A DNA stretch of 6,272 bases, taken from positions 1-6,272 of the forward strand of contig CAJXTM010000249.1 in assembly GCA_913061385.1 (NCBI GenBank), given 5' to 3'. Under the pieces are notes generated by a model. That model made no database searches, was not told the DNA's origin, and worked only from the letters and a program-made list of their open reading frames with translations. Source of the stretch: an uncultured Rhodopirellula sp. GTDB lineage: Bacteria; Planctomycetota; Planctomycetia; Pirellulales; Pirellulaceae. This document shows, piece by piece, positions 1 to 6,224 of this stretch. Made by a program: the position numbers and the translations under genes. Position 1 is the stretch's first letter. Each line of letters starts with the position of its first letter.

Positions 1-48
1 TCTACACGTAAGGAGTCGTCGGCAGCGTCAGATGTGTATAAGAGACAG
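1..48 (+). other. Nextera i5-side sequencing adapter (artificial)
   Basis: This is synthetic library sequence, not genome. It reads as the end of the P5 oligo (TCTACAC, 1-7), an 8-base i5 index GTAAGGAG (8-15, the S505/N505 index as I recall it), the Nextera read-1 segment TCGTCGGCAGCGTC (16-29) and the Tn5 mosaic end AGATGTGTATAAGAGACAG (30-48). All parts are exact and in the order of an Illumina Nextera library end. Native DNA begins at 49. Any reading frame that starts in or across this segment has an artificial start. Confidence 0.98.
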
Positions 49-893
49 TGTTTGAGGCTAAGGGCAGACCAAGCAATAACCCCTTGATCGTGCATTTGGA
101 TGATGGTGGTCATTGGTCGCGTGCTGCTGCAGAATTACCGCTGGTCGCCAATGCATTGTTGGATGCTTTCTGCCCCGGACCATTGACCGTTGTGCTGCCA
201 AAGCTGTCAGACATTAGTGATCTTGTTACCGCAGGGCTGGACACTGTTGGTGTGCGTGTTCCAGATCATCCGATCGCCAGAGAGATTCTGCGGATTGCTG
301 GTGTTCCCGTAGCAGCTCCGTCAGCGAATCGGTCCGGTCGTCCCAGTGGAACGACTTGGCAATCAGTTGCAGAGGATTTGGATGGACGAATTGATGCGAT
401 TTTTACGGCCGATTCGTCAAGTATCGGGATCGAATCAACGGTCGTGGATTGTAGTGGCCCAAATCCTGTCGTATTAAGGCCAGGCGCGATTACATTGGAA
501 CAGCTGCAGCAAATTGCACCGAAAACAGAAGACTTTGGCACTGGTGAAAGACACAGGGTTGCCCTGTCAGGAAAACAGCTCAATTCGCCAGGAATTCTGC
601 ATCCCCATTATCAGCCCAGTGCTGAAGTAATCATCGTAGAAGTTTTGCCCACCGAGTTGTCGATTGATATTTCGACTGCTTCGGCTTTCTGCGGGATTGA
701 ATGTGGTGCTGCAGTCGACGCCTTCGCGATGATTAAGGTCTTTGCGTCACTGGAAGACTATGCCGCGGGTTTTTACGAGTTCCTTCGTGAAGTGGATCGG
801 CGGTCGTTCACGAAAGTGTTCGTGCAGGCTGCACCAAACGAAGGTATTGGGCGAGCATTACGCGACCGGCAACGACGAGCTGCAGGTGGTTGA
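49..893 (+). CDS. sua5: L-threonylcarbamoyladenylate synthase, Sua5/YrdC/YwlC type (5' partial)
   Basis: Sua5 makes threonylcarbamoyl-AMP from L-threonine, bicarbonate and ATP in the cytoplasm; the TsaD complex then transfers the group to A37 of ANN-decoding tRNAs (t6A). Numbering from codon 48-50, the YrdC domain covers about residues 1-150: KGRPSNNPLIVH (5-16, the conserved KxR substrate-binding segment), FCPGPLTVVL (41-50), VGVRVPDHP (67-75), PSANRSGRPSGTT (91-103), GIESTVVD (127-134) and LRPGAI (143-148). A linker with SPGILHPHYQP (180-190) leads to the Sua5-specific C-terminal domain, which ends NEGIGRALRDRQRRAA. That domain separates it from short TsaC proteins. The apparent GTG start at 48-50 uses the last adapter base, so it is false: the gene was cut by the library end and probably lacks some tens of N-terminal residues. 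The 3' end is intact (TGA 891-893). No operon partner is visible downstream. Confidence 0.95.
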
Positions 894-1507
894 AAAACAT
901 CGGGCGCTAATCTCAGTTGTAGATCTTGGCAAGTGCGAGTCATTTCCTGTCGCGGGCACCAACGAGTTTTCAGGATGGTCCGGTACAGAATTGCAAGCTT
1001 GGTAGCACTGAATAGATGTTCTGCGATGGATAGCACATGCGGTAAGCTGATTTTCGTGTCAGTGACGAGGTCGTCGCTCGTGGAAGGATGTGCTGCTCAA
1101 CACAGTTGGGTTAGCGACAGGTGTTTGTTGGTTTAGGGATAGTTTTACGTACCAACGGGGGAGCAACCGGTGGCATGGCTTGTTCCTTGAAATGGCACGG
1201 TTCGGCTTCTTGGTGGCTGCTTCAATACAACCAGCGTATGAACTCTGGCTGATTTACAGCGGTGGACCTCACCGATCCGCTCACGATCCCACTCAAAGTT
1301 GGATGCGGGGCAACTTTTGGGAAATATTCCGCGGCATACCGTTCAGGCAACACACTCTTTCGGAATTCTGCGGGTCTCCCGGCATCACGCTGATTTTCAT
1401 CACGAGACGCGATGCATTATATTGCTGCACGATCGGCAGTTCCGTGTAATAATGTCGCCTGAGTTCATTTCCCCTTCTCTCCCTTCCTGCATCTGAGACC
1501 CGCCCCT
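894..1507. other. Intergenic gap of 614 bp without a supportable gene
   Basis: I find no convincing protein gene, tRNA or rRNA here. The open frames on either strand are rich in Cys, Trp and Arg, show no family motifs and overlap each other in several frames. There is no strong T-tailed hairpin after the sua5 stop. A small inverted repeat AAAGTTG (1295-1301) / CAACTTT (1311-1317) has a 9-nt loop and no T tract. The last 90 bases hold a possible promoter (1422-1450) and a pyrimidine-rich leader (1468-1488) for the oxidoreductase that starts at 1508. A small RNA or a decayed gene cannot be excluded by eye. Confidence 0.6.
1422..1450 (+). promoter_or_regulatory. Possible sigma-70-like promoter for the 1508 oxidoreductase
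   Basis: TTGCTG (1422-1427) and TGTAAT (1445-1450) are separated by 17 bases, the preferred sigma-70 spacing. The -10 box matches TATAAT at 5 of 6 positions, the -35 box TTGACA at only 3 of 6. It would give an untranslated leader of roughly 50 nt before the ATG at 1508. The call rests on pattern alone, and planctomycete promoters often deviate from the E. coli consensus. Confidence 0.3.
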
Positions 1508-3019
1508 ATGCCTAGACTGAATCGTCGCCAATTTTCTGCTGCCGCCGCAGCCACCGTAGCCACAGTTTCCATTCCAAGGGCATCGGCACAAAGCCCAAAT
1601 GAACAATTAGGGGTTTGTGTCGCTGGTGTGAATAGTCGCGGAGGTGAGCATATTCGCGGATTCAATAAGGATCCACGAACTGTGATTCGTGCAATTGTTG
1701 ATATTGATGAAGAGGTTGGGCGTAAGCGTGCTGAACAGGTTGCGAAGATGCAAGGCAAGGCGCCCGAGGTATTCTCTGACGTTCGTCAAGCACTTGATAT
1801 GGATGGTATCGATATCTTGACCTGCGCAACTCCTAATCACTGGCACGCACTGATGGGCGTGTGGGCGATGCAGGCGGGTAAAGATGTTTACGTTGAAAAA
1901 CCTGTCAGCCACAACATTCACGAAGGGCGGGCTCTGGTCGCAGCCGCAAAACGTTATGGGCGCATGTTCCAGACAGGAACTCAGTCCCGTAGCAGTGCTG
2001 CCTGTCAGGATGCGGTCAAGTTCATTGCTGATGGTGGAATCGGTGACGTGAACTTTGCCCGCGGTCTATGTTACAAGCGACGTAAGTCGATCGGGTCTCT
2101 TGGCGATTACCAGATACCGGATAACGTCGATTTCAATTTGTGGAGCGGGCCGGCCGCTTATACCGACCCCAAATTAACTCGTCAGCGGTTCCACTATGAT
2201 TGGCACTGGCAGCGTCAATATGGCAACGGTGACCTTGGGAACCAGGGGCCGCACCAGACGGATATCGCCCGCTGGGGTCTCGGTTTGAATCGGCATCCCG
2301 AATCGATCATCAGTTATGGCGGCCGGTTAGGCTATCCCGCCGAACGTAAGGACGAAAACTATGTTGATGCGGGTGACACTGCGAACACGGAAGTCAGTAT
2401 CTATGACTATGGTGACAAGTGCATTGTGTTTGAGACGCGGGGCCTCGATGTGTCTGAGTCGGCTGGTAAAGATGTCGAAGGCATGTTCGGCAAAAGCAAA
2501 GGTAATAAAATTGGCGTCATCTTCTACGGAACTGATGGTTATGTCGCCCAGACGCGGTACGATCTTTGCAAAGTCTTTGACAAGGACATGAAGCAGGTCA
2601 AAGAGTTCAAAGTAAGTAACGTGGGCGATGCCCACTTCGCAAACTTTATCGATGCGTGTGTCTCGCGGGATTACGGATCGTTGAATGCTGATGCGATGAC
2701 CGGCCACTTGTCCGCGGGAGTGAGTCATCTTGGCAATATTTCGTATTACCTCGGTGAAAAGAACAAAGCGTCAGTTGGGGATATCAAACAGGCCTTGGCC
2801 TCGATCAAGAGTCTTGATGACAATGCTGCGACGCTGCAACGAACAGTCGAGCACCTCGAAAAGAGCAGCGTCGACTTGGCAAAGACGCCTCTGTCGCTCG
2901 GCCCTCTGCTTAAATTCGATAACGCTACTGAGCGATTTACGAACAGTGATGAGGCCAACAAGATGTTGACTCGGGACTACCGCAGTGGATTCGAGGTGCC
3001 TGCAGCCGACAAGGTTTAA
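1508..3019 (+). CDS. Tat-exported Gfo/Idh/MocA family oxidoreductase (503 aa)
   Basis: Gfo/Idh/MocA enzymes oxidise or reduce sugars, inositols and related compounds with NAD(P). The N-terminus is a twin-arginine signal: NRRQF (residues 5-9), an Ala-rich hydrophobic stretch (10-21) and a cleavage site ASA|Q (25-28), so export as a folded protein is likely. The Rossmann domain follows: strand and dinucleotide loop VAGVNSRG (38-45, with Asn42 where classical GxGxxG has its middle Gly), acidic VDID (64-67), ATPNHWH (107-113) and the family EKP motif (130-132, Lys131). The C-terminal domain has NVDFNLWSGPA (206-216) and GNQGPHQTDIARW (244-256; His249, Asp252). A region of about 50 residues rich in helix-forming sequence (about 420-465) precedes the C-terminal LKFDNATERF motif (468-477). 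ATG at 1508 is chosen because the Tat signal starts there at once. There is no Shine-Dalgarno; the upstream region is pyrimidine-rich. It is followed by the terminator at 3037 and converges with a paralogue. The substrate is unknown. Confidence 0.92.
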   Translation: MPRLNRRQFSAAAAATVATVSIPRASAQSPNEQLGVCVAGVNSRGGEHIRGFNKDPRTVIRAIVDIDEEVGRKRAEQVAKMQGKAPEVFSDVRQALDMDGIDILTCATPNHWHALMGVWAMQAGKDVYVEKPVSHNIHEGRALVAAAKRYGRMFQTGTQSRSSAACQDAVKFIADGGIGDVNFARGLCYKRRKSIGSLGDYQIPDNVDFNLWSGPAAYTDPKLTRQRFHYDWHWQRQYGNGDLGNQGPHQTDIARWGLGLNRHPESIISYGGRLGYPAERKDENYVDAGDTANTEVSIYDYGDKCIVFETRGLDVSESAGKDVEGMFGKSKGNKIGVIFYGTDGYVAQTRYDLCKVFDKDMKQVKEFKVSNVGDAHFANFIDACVSRDYGSLNADAMTGHLSAGVSHLGNISYYLGEKNKASVGDIKQALASIKSLDDNAATLQRTVEHLEKSSVDLAKTPLSLGPLLKFDNATERFTNSDEANKMLTRDYRSGFEVPAADKV

Positions 3020-3036
3020 GTCTGATTGTGGAATTG

Positions 3037-3074
3037 AAAAACGGGTGTCGGCAATTGCCGACACCCGTTTTTTT
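3037..3074. terminator. Strong bidirectional intrinsic terminator
   Basis: Positions 3037-3072 are a perfect 36-nt palindrome centred between 3054 and 3055. The left half reads AAAAACGGGTGTCGGCAA and the right half is its exact complement. It forms a GC-rich stem with a short AATT apex, followed by seven Ts on the + strand (3068-3074) and, through the five As at 3037-3041, a T tract on the - strand. It starts 17 nt after the stop of the + strand gene (3019) and lies 82 nt beyond the stop of the - strand gene (3157), so it can end both convergent transcripts. Confidence 0.93.
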
Positions 3075-3156
3075 GAACAGGTCATGTGATTCAGTGAGCG
3101 TGTGACTTGGGAACTCGGGAATTTGCCGTCATTCCGCTCGTTGCTCGACTGCTTGA

Positions 3157-4509
3157 TCAGACTTTGGCGTCAAAATCGCGGGACTTACGCGTCATCAGAG
3201 CATTGGCCTGCTCGTCGTCGATGAAACGCTCTGCCTTTGGATCCCATCGCAACTCACGACCAAGCATCAAAGCAATGTTGCACAGATGGCACGATGTCAT
3301 TGTTCGGTGGTGTGACCAAACGTCTGAAATCGGCTTGCCACGATCCTCAATGCAGTCAAAGAAGTTCTTCATGTGACTGCCTGGTCGCTTACCTTTGCAG
3401 ATTTTGACAATTCGTTCGTCCAGTTCTGCGCGATCGTTATCCGTCAAGGCTTGGTAAGGCTTGCCTTCGATTTTGCCGCGGTTGACAAAAATTCGGCCCT
3501 TCTCACCTTCGAACAGAATTCCGTTTCCAAAGTCGACGTTGTCGCCTTCGCGTTTGTAATGATTGTTGACGCTCATTACTGAGCCATTACCGAAAGTCAG
3601 GTCAATGTTGAACTTCGTCGCGGTATTAAACGCGTTGGGTAACGATGCTTTTCCATTGAGGAACTTTTCCCAATTGAAGTCGCTGGGGACTGCTTTGGTA
3701 AATTCTCCATTGCCCGATACTTTCACAGGACCATCTTCACCCGGTGCCAAGGCCCATTGAGCGATGTCAATGTGGTGCGCGCCCCAGTCGGTCATTTTCC
3801 CGCCAGAGTATTCGAAGTACCAGCGGAACATCCGACGTCGTTCGTTGGAATAATCCACAAGTGGGGCGGGGCCGACCCACATGTTCCAGTCGATGTTTTC
3901 AGGCGCCTCGGTGTTTTCAAACGGACCACCGGAGGGTGCACCGCCAATCGCAACGTACGCATTGACATTCTTTCCCAGTCGTCCACTTTGGACCATTGCA
4001 ATCGCAGTCAGGAACTTGTCCTGTGAACTTCGTTGCTGAGTACCAACTTGAAAAACTCGACCGGTTTCTTCGACCACTTTGCGGATCTGTTTGCCTTGAT
4101 CGATGGTCAACGTCAGTGGCTTTTCACAGTAGACATCGGCACCACTTTGTAGGGCCGCAATGGCGATCGGTACGTGCCAGTGATCGGGTGTACCAATCGT
4201 GACGACGTCCGGTTTTTCCTTTTCCAGCATCACGCGGTAATCGCGATAGGTATTTAGCTTGCCGCCGAAAGCCTTGTTGAATTCCTCAGCGTGGATGTCA
4301 TCGACATCACACACTGCAATCATGTTGGCATGTTTTGCTGCATCCCTCGCGATTGCACCACCGCGGTTGTAGCGACCGCGACTACCACCAACACCAACGG
4401 ATGCGAGACGTAGTTTTTTTGAATCATCCTGGGCAAGTGCGTCGGTTGATACGGCTATGGCAGATCCTGCTGCAGTCGCTTTGAGAAATCCACGACGTGT
4501 TGATTCCAT
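3157..4509 (-). CDS. Tat-exported Gfo/Idh/MocA family oxidoreductase (450 aa)
   Basis: This is a second predicted NAD(P)-dependent sugar or polyol oxidoreductase exported by the Tat system. Numbered from ATG 4509: twin-arginine motif TRRGFLK (residues 4-10), hydrophobic Ala-rich segment (11-20) and cleavage at ALA|Q (24-27). The Rossmann domain has GVGGSRG (39-45), CDVD (67-70), GTPDHWH (106-112) and EKP (129-131, Lys130). The C-terminal domain has NIDWNMWVGPAP (205-216) and GGKMTDWGAHHIDIAQW (236-252) with the canonical Asp241, His245 and Asp248; it ends with RWDPKAERF (421-429). The frame is open to an ATG at 4563, but that adds 18 residues before the Tat motif. The start at 4509 has GGAG (minus strand, 4519-4522) 9 nt upstream, so I take 4509. 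It lacks the extra segment of about 50 residues near the C-terminus that its convergent neighbour has. The two are paralogues rather than a recent duplication, judging by many substitutions between motifs. Substrate unknown. Confidence 0.92.
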   Translation of the reverse strand: MESTRRGFLKATAAGSAIAVSTDALAQDDSKKLRLASVGVGGSRGRYNRGGAIARDAAKHANMIAVCDVDDIHAEEFNKAFGGKLNTYRDYRVMLEKEKPDVVTIGTPDHWHVPIAIAALQSGADVYCEKPLTLTIDQGKQIRKVVEETGRVFQVGTQQRSSQDKFLTAIAMVQSGRLGKNVNAYVAIGGAPSGGPFENTEAPENIDWNMWVGPAPLVDYSNERRRMFRWYFEYSGGKMTDWGAHHIDIAQWALAPGEDGPVKVSGNGEFTKAVPSDFNWEKFLNGKASLPNAFNTATKFNIDLTFGNGSVMSVNNHYKREGDNVDFGNGILFEGEKGRIFVNRGKIEGKPYQALTDNDRAELDERIVKICKGKRPGSHMKNFFDCIEDRGKPISDVWSHHRTMTSCHLCNIALMLGRELRWDPKAERFIDDEQANALMTRKSRDFDAKV

Positions 4510-4541
4510 GAGAGAGAGCTCCGGGGGGAGAGAGGTGGGGG
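4510..4541 (-). promoter_or_regulatory. Pyrimidine-rich leader with Shine-Dalgarno-like GGAG
   Basis: On the minus strand the bases before ATG 4509 are a run of 5 C, an A, 13 pyrimidines (4535-4523), then GGAG (4522-4519), then nine alternating pyrimidines CTCTCTCTC touching the ATG. GGAG with a 9-nt spacer is the only ribosome-binding-like element in an otherwise C/T-only leader and decides the start at 4509 over 4563. I could not pick a promoter with confidence further upstream. Confidence 0.6.
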
Positions 4542-4914
4542 TATGGTTATCAGCCCATAGCATAGCCGAAATGCTTGAGTGCTGAGCAAATTCTGGCAGA
4601 CATGAAATGTATCAATGCTGGAGAACCTGCAGCGATATGACGGATTTCGGAGGCTGGTCCAATTGATGATGAATGTTTGATTTTTTGTATCAAGAATCCA
4701 GCAGACTTGTACCTATTGTGGGTCCCGAGGCGACCCGATTGGACAGCAGCAAAGTCGTTTGGAGAATCCGCGGTGTTTCCTGCGGACGACGTCTGTGTTG
4801 TCCATTGGGGGGGCTGTTTCACTCGCTGCTGATGAGCAGACGCGTTGCATCGGCATGCTGTACAGATGACTTGAGCTTTGGAGGCTTGCGTAAGCCTTCC
4901 CGCCAGTCGTTCGA
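4542..4914. other. Intergenic gap between two minus-strand genes
   Basis: This stretch lies upstream of the 4509 oxidoreductase and downstream of the unknown gene ending at 4915. A 135-aa open frame (4550-4957, minus) runs through it, but it overlaps the end of the real gene in another frame, has no recognisable motif and is rich in Ser, Ala, Gln and Cys, so I do not call it. The only structure I see is a short hairpin at 4882-4897 and a weak one with arms TCCGC/GCGGA (4767-4786). It should contain the promoter of the oxidoreductase, but no -35/-10 pair stands out. Confidence 0.55.
4882..4897 (-). terminator. Weak hairpin after the unknown gene, possible terminator
   Basis: AGGCTT (4882-4887) and AAGCCT (4892-4897) form a 6-bp stem with a 4-nt loop, 17 nt beyond the stop of the minus-strand gene at 4915. 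There is no T tract on the minus-strand side, so intrinsic termination would be weak. A Rho-dependent end or read-through to the oxidoreductase at 4509 is equally possible. Confidence 0.25.
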
Positions 4915-5643
4915 TCAGGATGCGAGCGGTAGAGGCCGGTTGGCGAGCTGTGTCCACATCGTCTGAAGTTCAGATTCACTTGGCTCTTTTTCGGAATGAT
5001 CGATCAGAATCCAGGGCCTCGCTTTGCGGATGACACCTTTTTCAAGGAATTCTCCGAAGAGCCGCAGTTTGAGCGAGTCCGACGTTGATAAGTCGGTGGT
5101 GAATGGGCTGTCGTGTGGCCCCAGGAAAACTGCAGCGTACATGGTGTCGGACCGCACGATAGTGATCGGGGCAGAACCGGTTCGGTTGACCGCAGGGTCG
5201 TTTCTATCGGGCACGTCAAGGATCTCTACTGATCTGCCGTCGATCTGGATGTCGATTTTGGGGTGGGCGTCGAGTAGGTCCGTCTGGATTGAGATGGTCG
5301 GTTCAATCAGCAACCTGTGAGGCGTTGTGTCGATGGCTTCAAAGGCAATGCGAAGTGCATGTCGGTGTGAGGACTGCGGGTAATTGACGTTCCAGCTGCG
5401 GCCTCGAATGAATTGCTCATCCGCTGCCGGCAGCAACGCGTCGTCAACTGGGCTCAGGCGAACCGTAGATGCAAGGCTGGCTTCAGTTGCTTTTCGTAGG
5501 CGGATCGCATTTCCGCCCTCCGCATCAATTTTCCACTCTGTTCCCGCGTCGCGCCAGGTTGCCACGCCGAGTTGGTTGGTGATCCACATCGTGAGTCCAG
5601 AAGCGATTGGGAAGCTCGAATCGAATAGCCGAGTCGCCGGCAA
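4915..5643 (-). CDS. Hypothetical protein of about 242 aa, family not recognised
   Basis: I do not recognise this protein. It reads as a plausible soluble cytoplasmic protein: no signal peptide, no membrane segment, no Cys, and many alternating hydrophobic stretches that suggest beta strands, such as HRLLIEPTISIQT (109-121), KIDIQIDGRSVEILDVP (129-145) and ITIVRSDTMYAAVFLG (160-175). The C-terminus looks helical (LRLFGEFLEKGVIRKARPWI, 193-212, and ELQTMWTQLANR, 225-236). The start is uncertain. The longest frame begins at TTG 5643, which lies in the arm of a hairpin and has no Shine-Dalgarno; an ATG at 5589 would give 224 aa but also lacks one. The frame stays open to a TGA at 5716-5718. Codon pattern between 5643 and 5589 looks coding, so I keep the longer form. 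It lies 78 nt downstream of the peroxiredoxin on the same strand and may share its transcript; this does not reveal a function. Confidence 0.72.
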   Translation of the reverse strand: MPATRLFDSSFPIASGLTMWITNQLGVATWRDAGTEWKIDAEGGNAIRLRKATEASLASTVRLSPVDDALLPAADEQFIRGRSWNVNYPQSSHRHALRIAFEAIDTTPHRLLIEPTISIQTDLLDAHPKIDIQIDGRSVEILDVPDRNDPAVNRTGSAPITIVRSDTMYAAVFLGPHDSPFTTDLSTSDSLKLRLFGEFLEKGVIRKARPWILIDHSEKEPSESELQTMWTQLANRPLPLAS

Positions 5644-5680
5644 TGTCCGGCCGCACGCTTTTGCGTCCGGCCCTACATTG
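5641..5680. repeat. 40-nt imperfect inverted repeat (hairpin) between prx and the unknown gene
   Basis: The 40 bases are symmetric about 5660/5661. Arms CAATGT (5641-5646) and ACATTG (5675-5680) pair perfectly. After a 2x2 mismatch, GGCCGCACGC (5649-5658) pairs with GCGTCCGGCC (5663-5672) with one C-C mismatch around a TTTT loop. In total 17 of 20 positions pair. It starts 42 nt beyond the peroxiredoxin stop. No T tract follows on either strand, so it could be a Rho-independent-like stop of low efficiency, an RNA-stability hairpin, a REP-like element or a translation-control structure over the TTG. Confidence 0.65.
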
Positions 5681-5721
5681 CGGAATTGAGAACGTTTAAA
5701 TTCAGTCGCCAGATTTCAAGC

Positions 5722-6224
5722 TCACTCGCTGTACTCAGCCGAGAAGAACTCTTTACTCTGCTCTACGTCGGGTTTGATCGTGCGACTGCCTTCGTTCCAG
5801 TTTGCTGGGCAAACTTCGCCGTTCTGCTCGAAGTACTGCAGAGCTTGAACCATTCGGAATGCCTCGTCGACGCTTCTACCCAACGGCAAGTCGTTGACAA
5901 CCTGATGACGAACGATGCCAGCAGTGTCGATCAGGAACAGTCCTCTGAGTGCGACGCCGCCATCGAGCAGCACGTCATAGTCACGGGATATCTGCTTGTT
6001 CAGGTCGGCAATCAACGGGTAGTCGGTTTTGCCAATTCCACCTTGATCGCGAGCAGTGTTGGTCCATGCCAAGTGCGTGAAGTGGCTGTCGATCGATACA
6101 CCCAGAATCTGAACGCCTAGATCTGCAAAGTCTTTCGCACGGTCGCTGAAAGCGATGATTTCAGTGGGGCAGACAAACGTGAAATCGAGTGGCCAGAAAA
6201 ACAGTAGGACGTATTGGTCCTTGT
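5722..6224 (-). CDS. Typical 2-Cys peroxiredoxin, AhpC/Prx1 subfamily (5' partial)
   Basis: Peroxiredoxins reduce H2O2 and organic peroxides in the cytoplasm through a peroxidatic Cys that forms a disulfide with the resolving Cys of the partner subunit. The frame runs without a stop from 5722 into the adapter at 6225, so about 30 N-terminal residues are missing. Of the 166 residues present (numbered from codon 6222-6220), [11 protein letters not shown] (11-21) holds the peroxidatic Cys18, encoded at 6171-6169, with the PxxxTxxC motif. GGIG (61-64), the conserved Arg in ALRGLFLID (91-99), GRSVDEAFR (115-123) and GEVCPANW (135-142, resolving Cys138) follow, with the C-terminal SKEFF segment (156-160). 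A TTG at 6072 could be mistaken for a start, but that would discard the active-site Cys. The next gene on the same strand begins about 78 nt downstream. An AhpC or TsaA label would also fit; an AhpF or thioredoxin partner is not in view. Confidence 0.96.

Noticed and set aside
1265..1317. Small repeats in the gap (two similar CACCGATCC / CACGATCC copies, and the AAAGTTG/CAACTTT hairpin)
   Set aside because: Too short and too few to be an array, operator pair or terminator; no T tract follows the hairpin.
1090..1449. 119-aa open frame on the + strand in the gap
   Set aside because: No motif, unusual richness in Trp, Cys, Phe and Arg, no ribosome-binding site, and other frames overlap it; it looks like chance.
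2327..2728. 133-aa minus-strand frame inside the 1508 oxidoreductase
   Set aside because: Antisense shadow of a gene whose motifs are continuous across this part.
4510..4563. Eighteen-residue N-terminal extension of the minus-strand oxidoreductase (ATG at 4563)
   Set aside because: It would place the Tat motif some 20 residues in and has no ribosome-binding site; the ATG at 4509 has GGAG 9 nt upstream and puts RR at residues 5-6.
4550..4957. 135-aa open frame on the minus strand
   Set aside because: It overlaps the 3' end of the better-supported gene at 4915 in another frame and has low-complexity composition without family features.
5686..6120. 144-aa open frame on the + strand opposite the peroxiredoxin
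   Set aside because: It is the antisense shadow of a clear peroxiredoxin with both catalytic cysteines.
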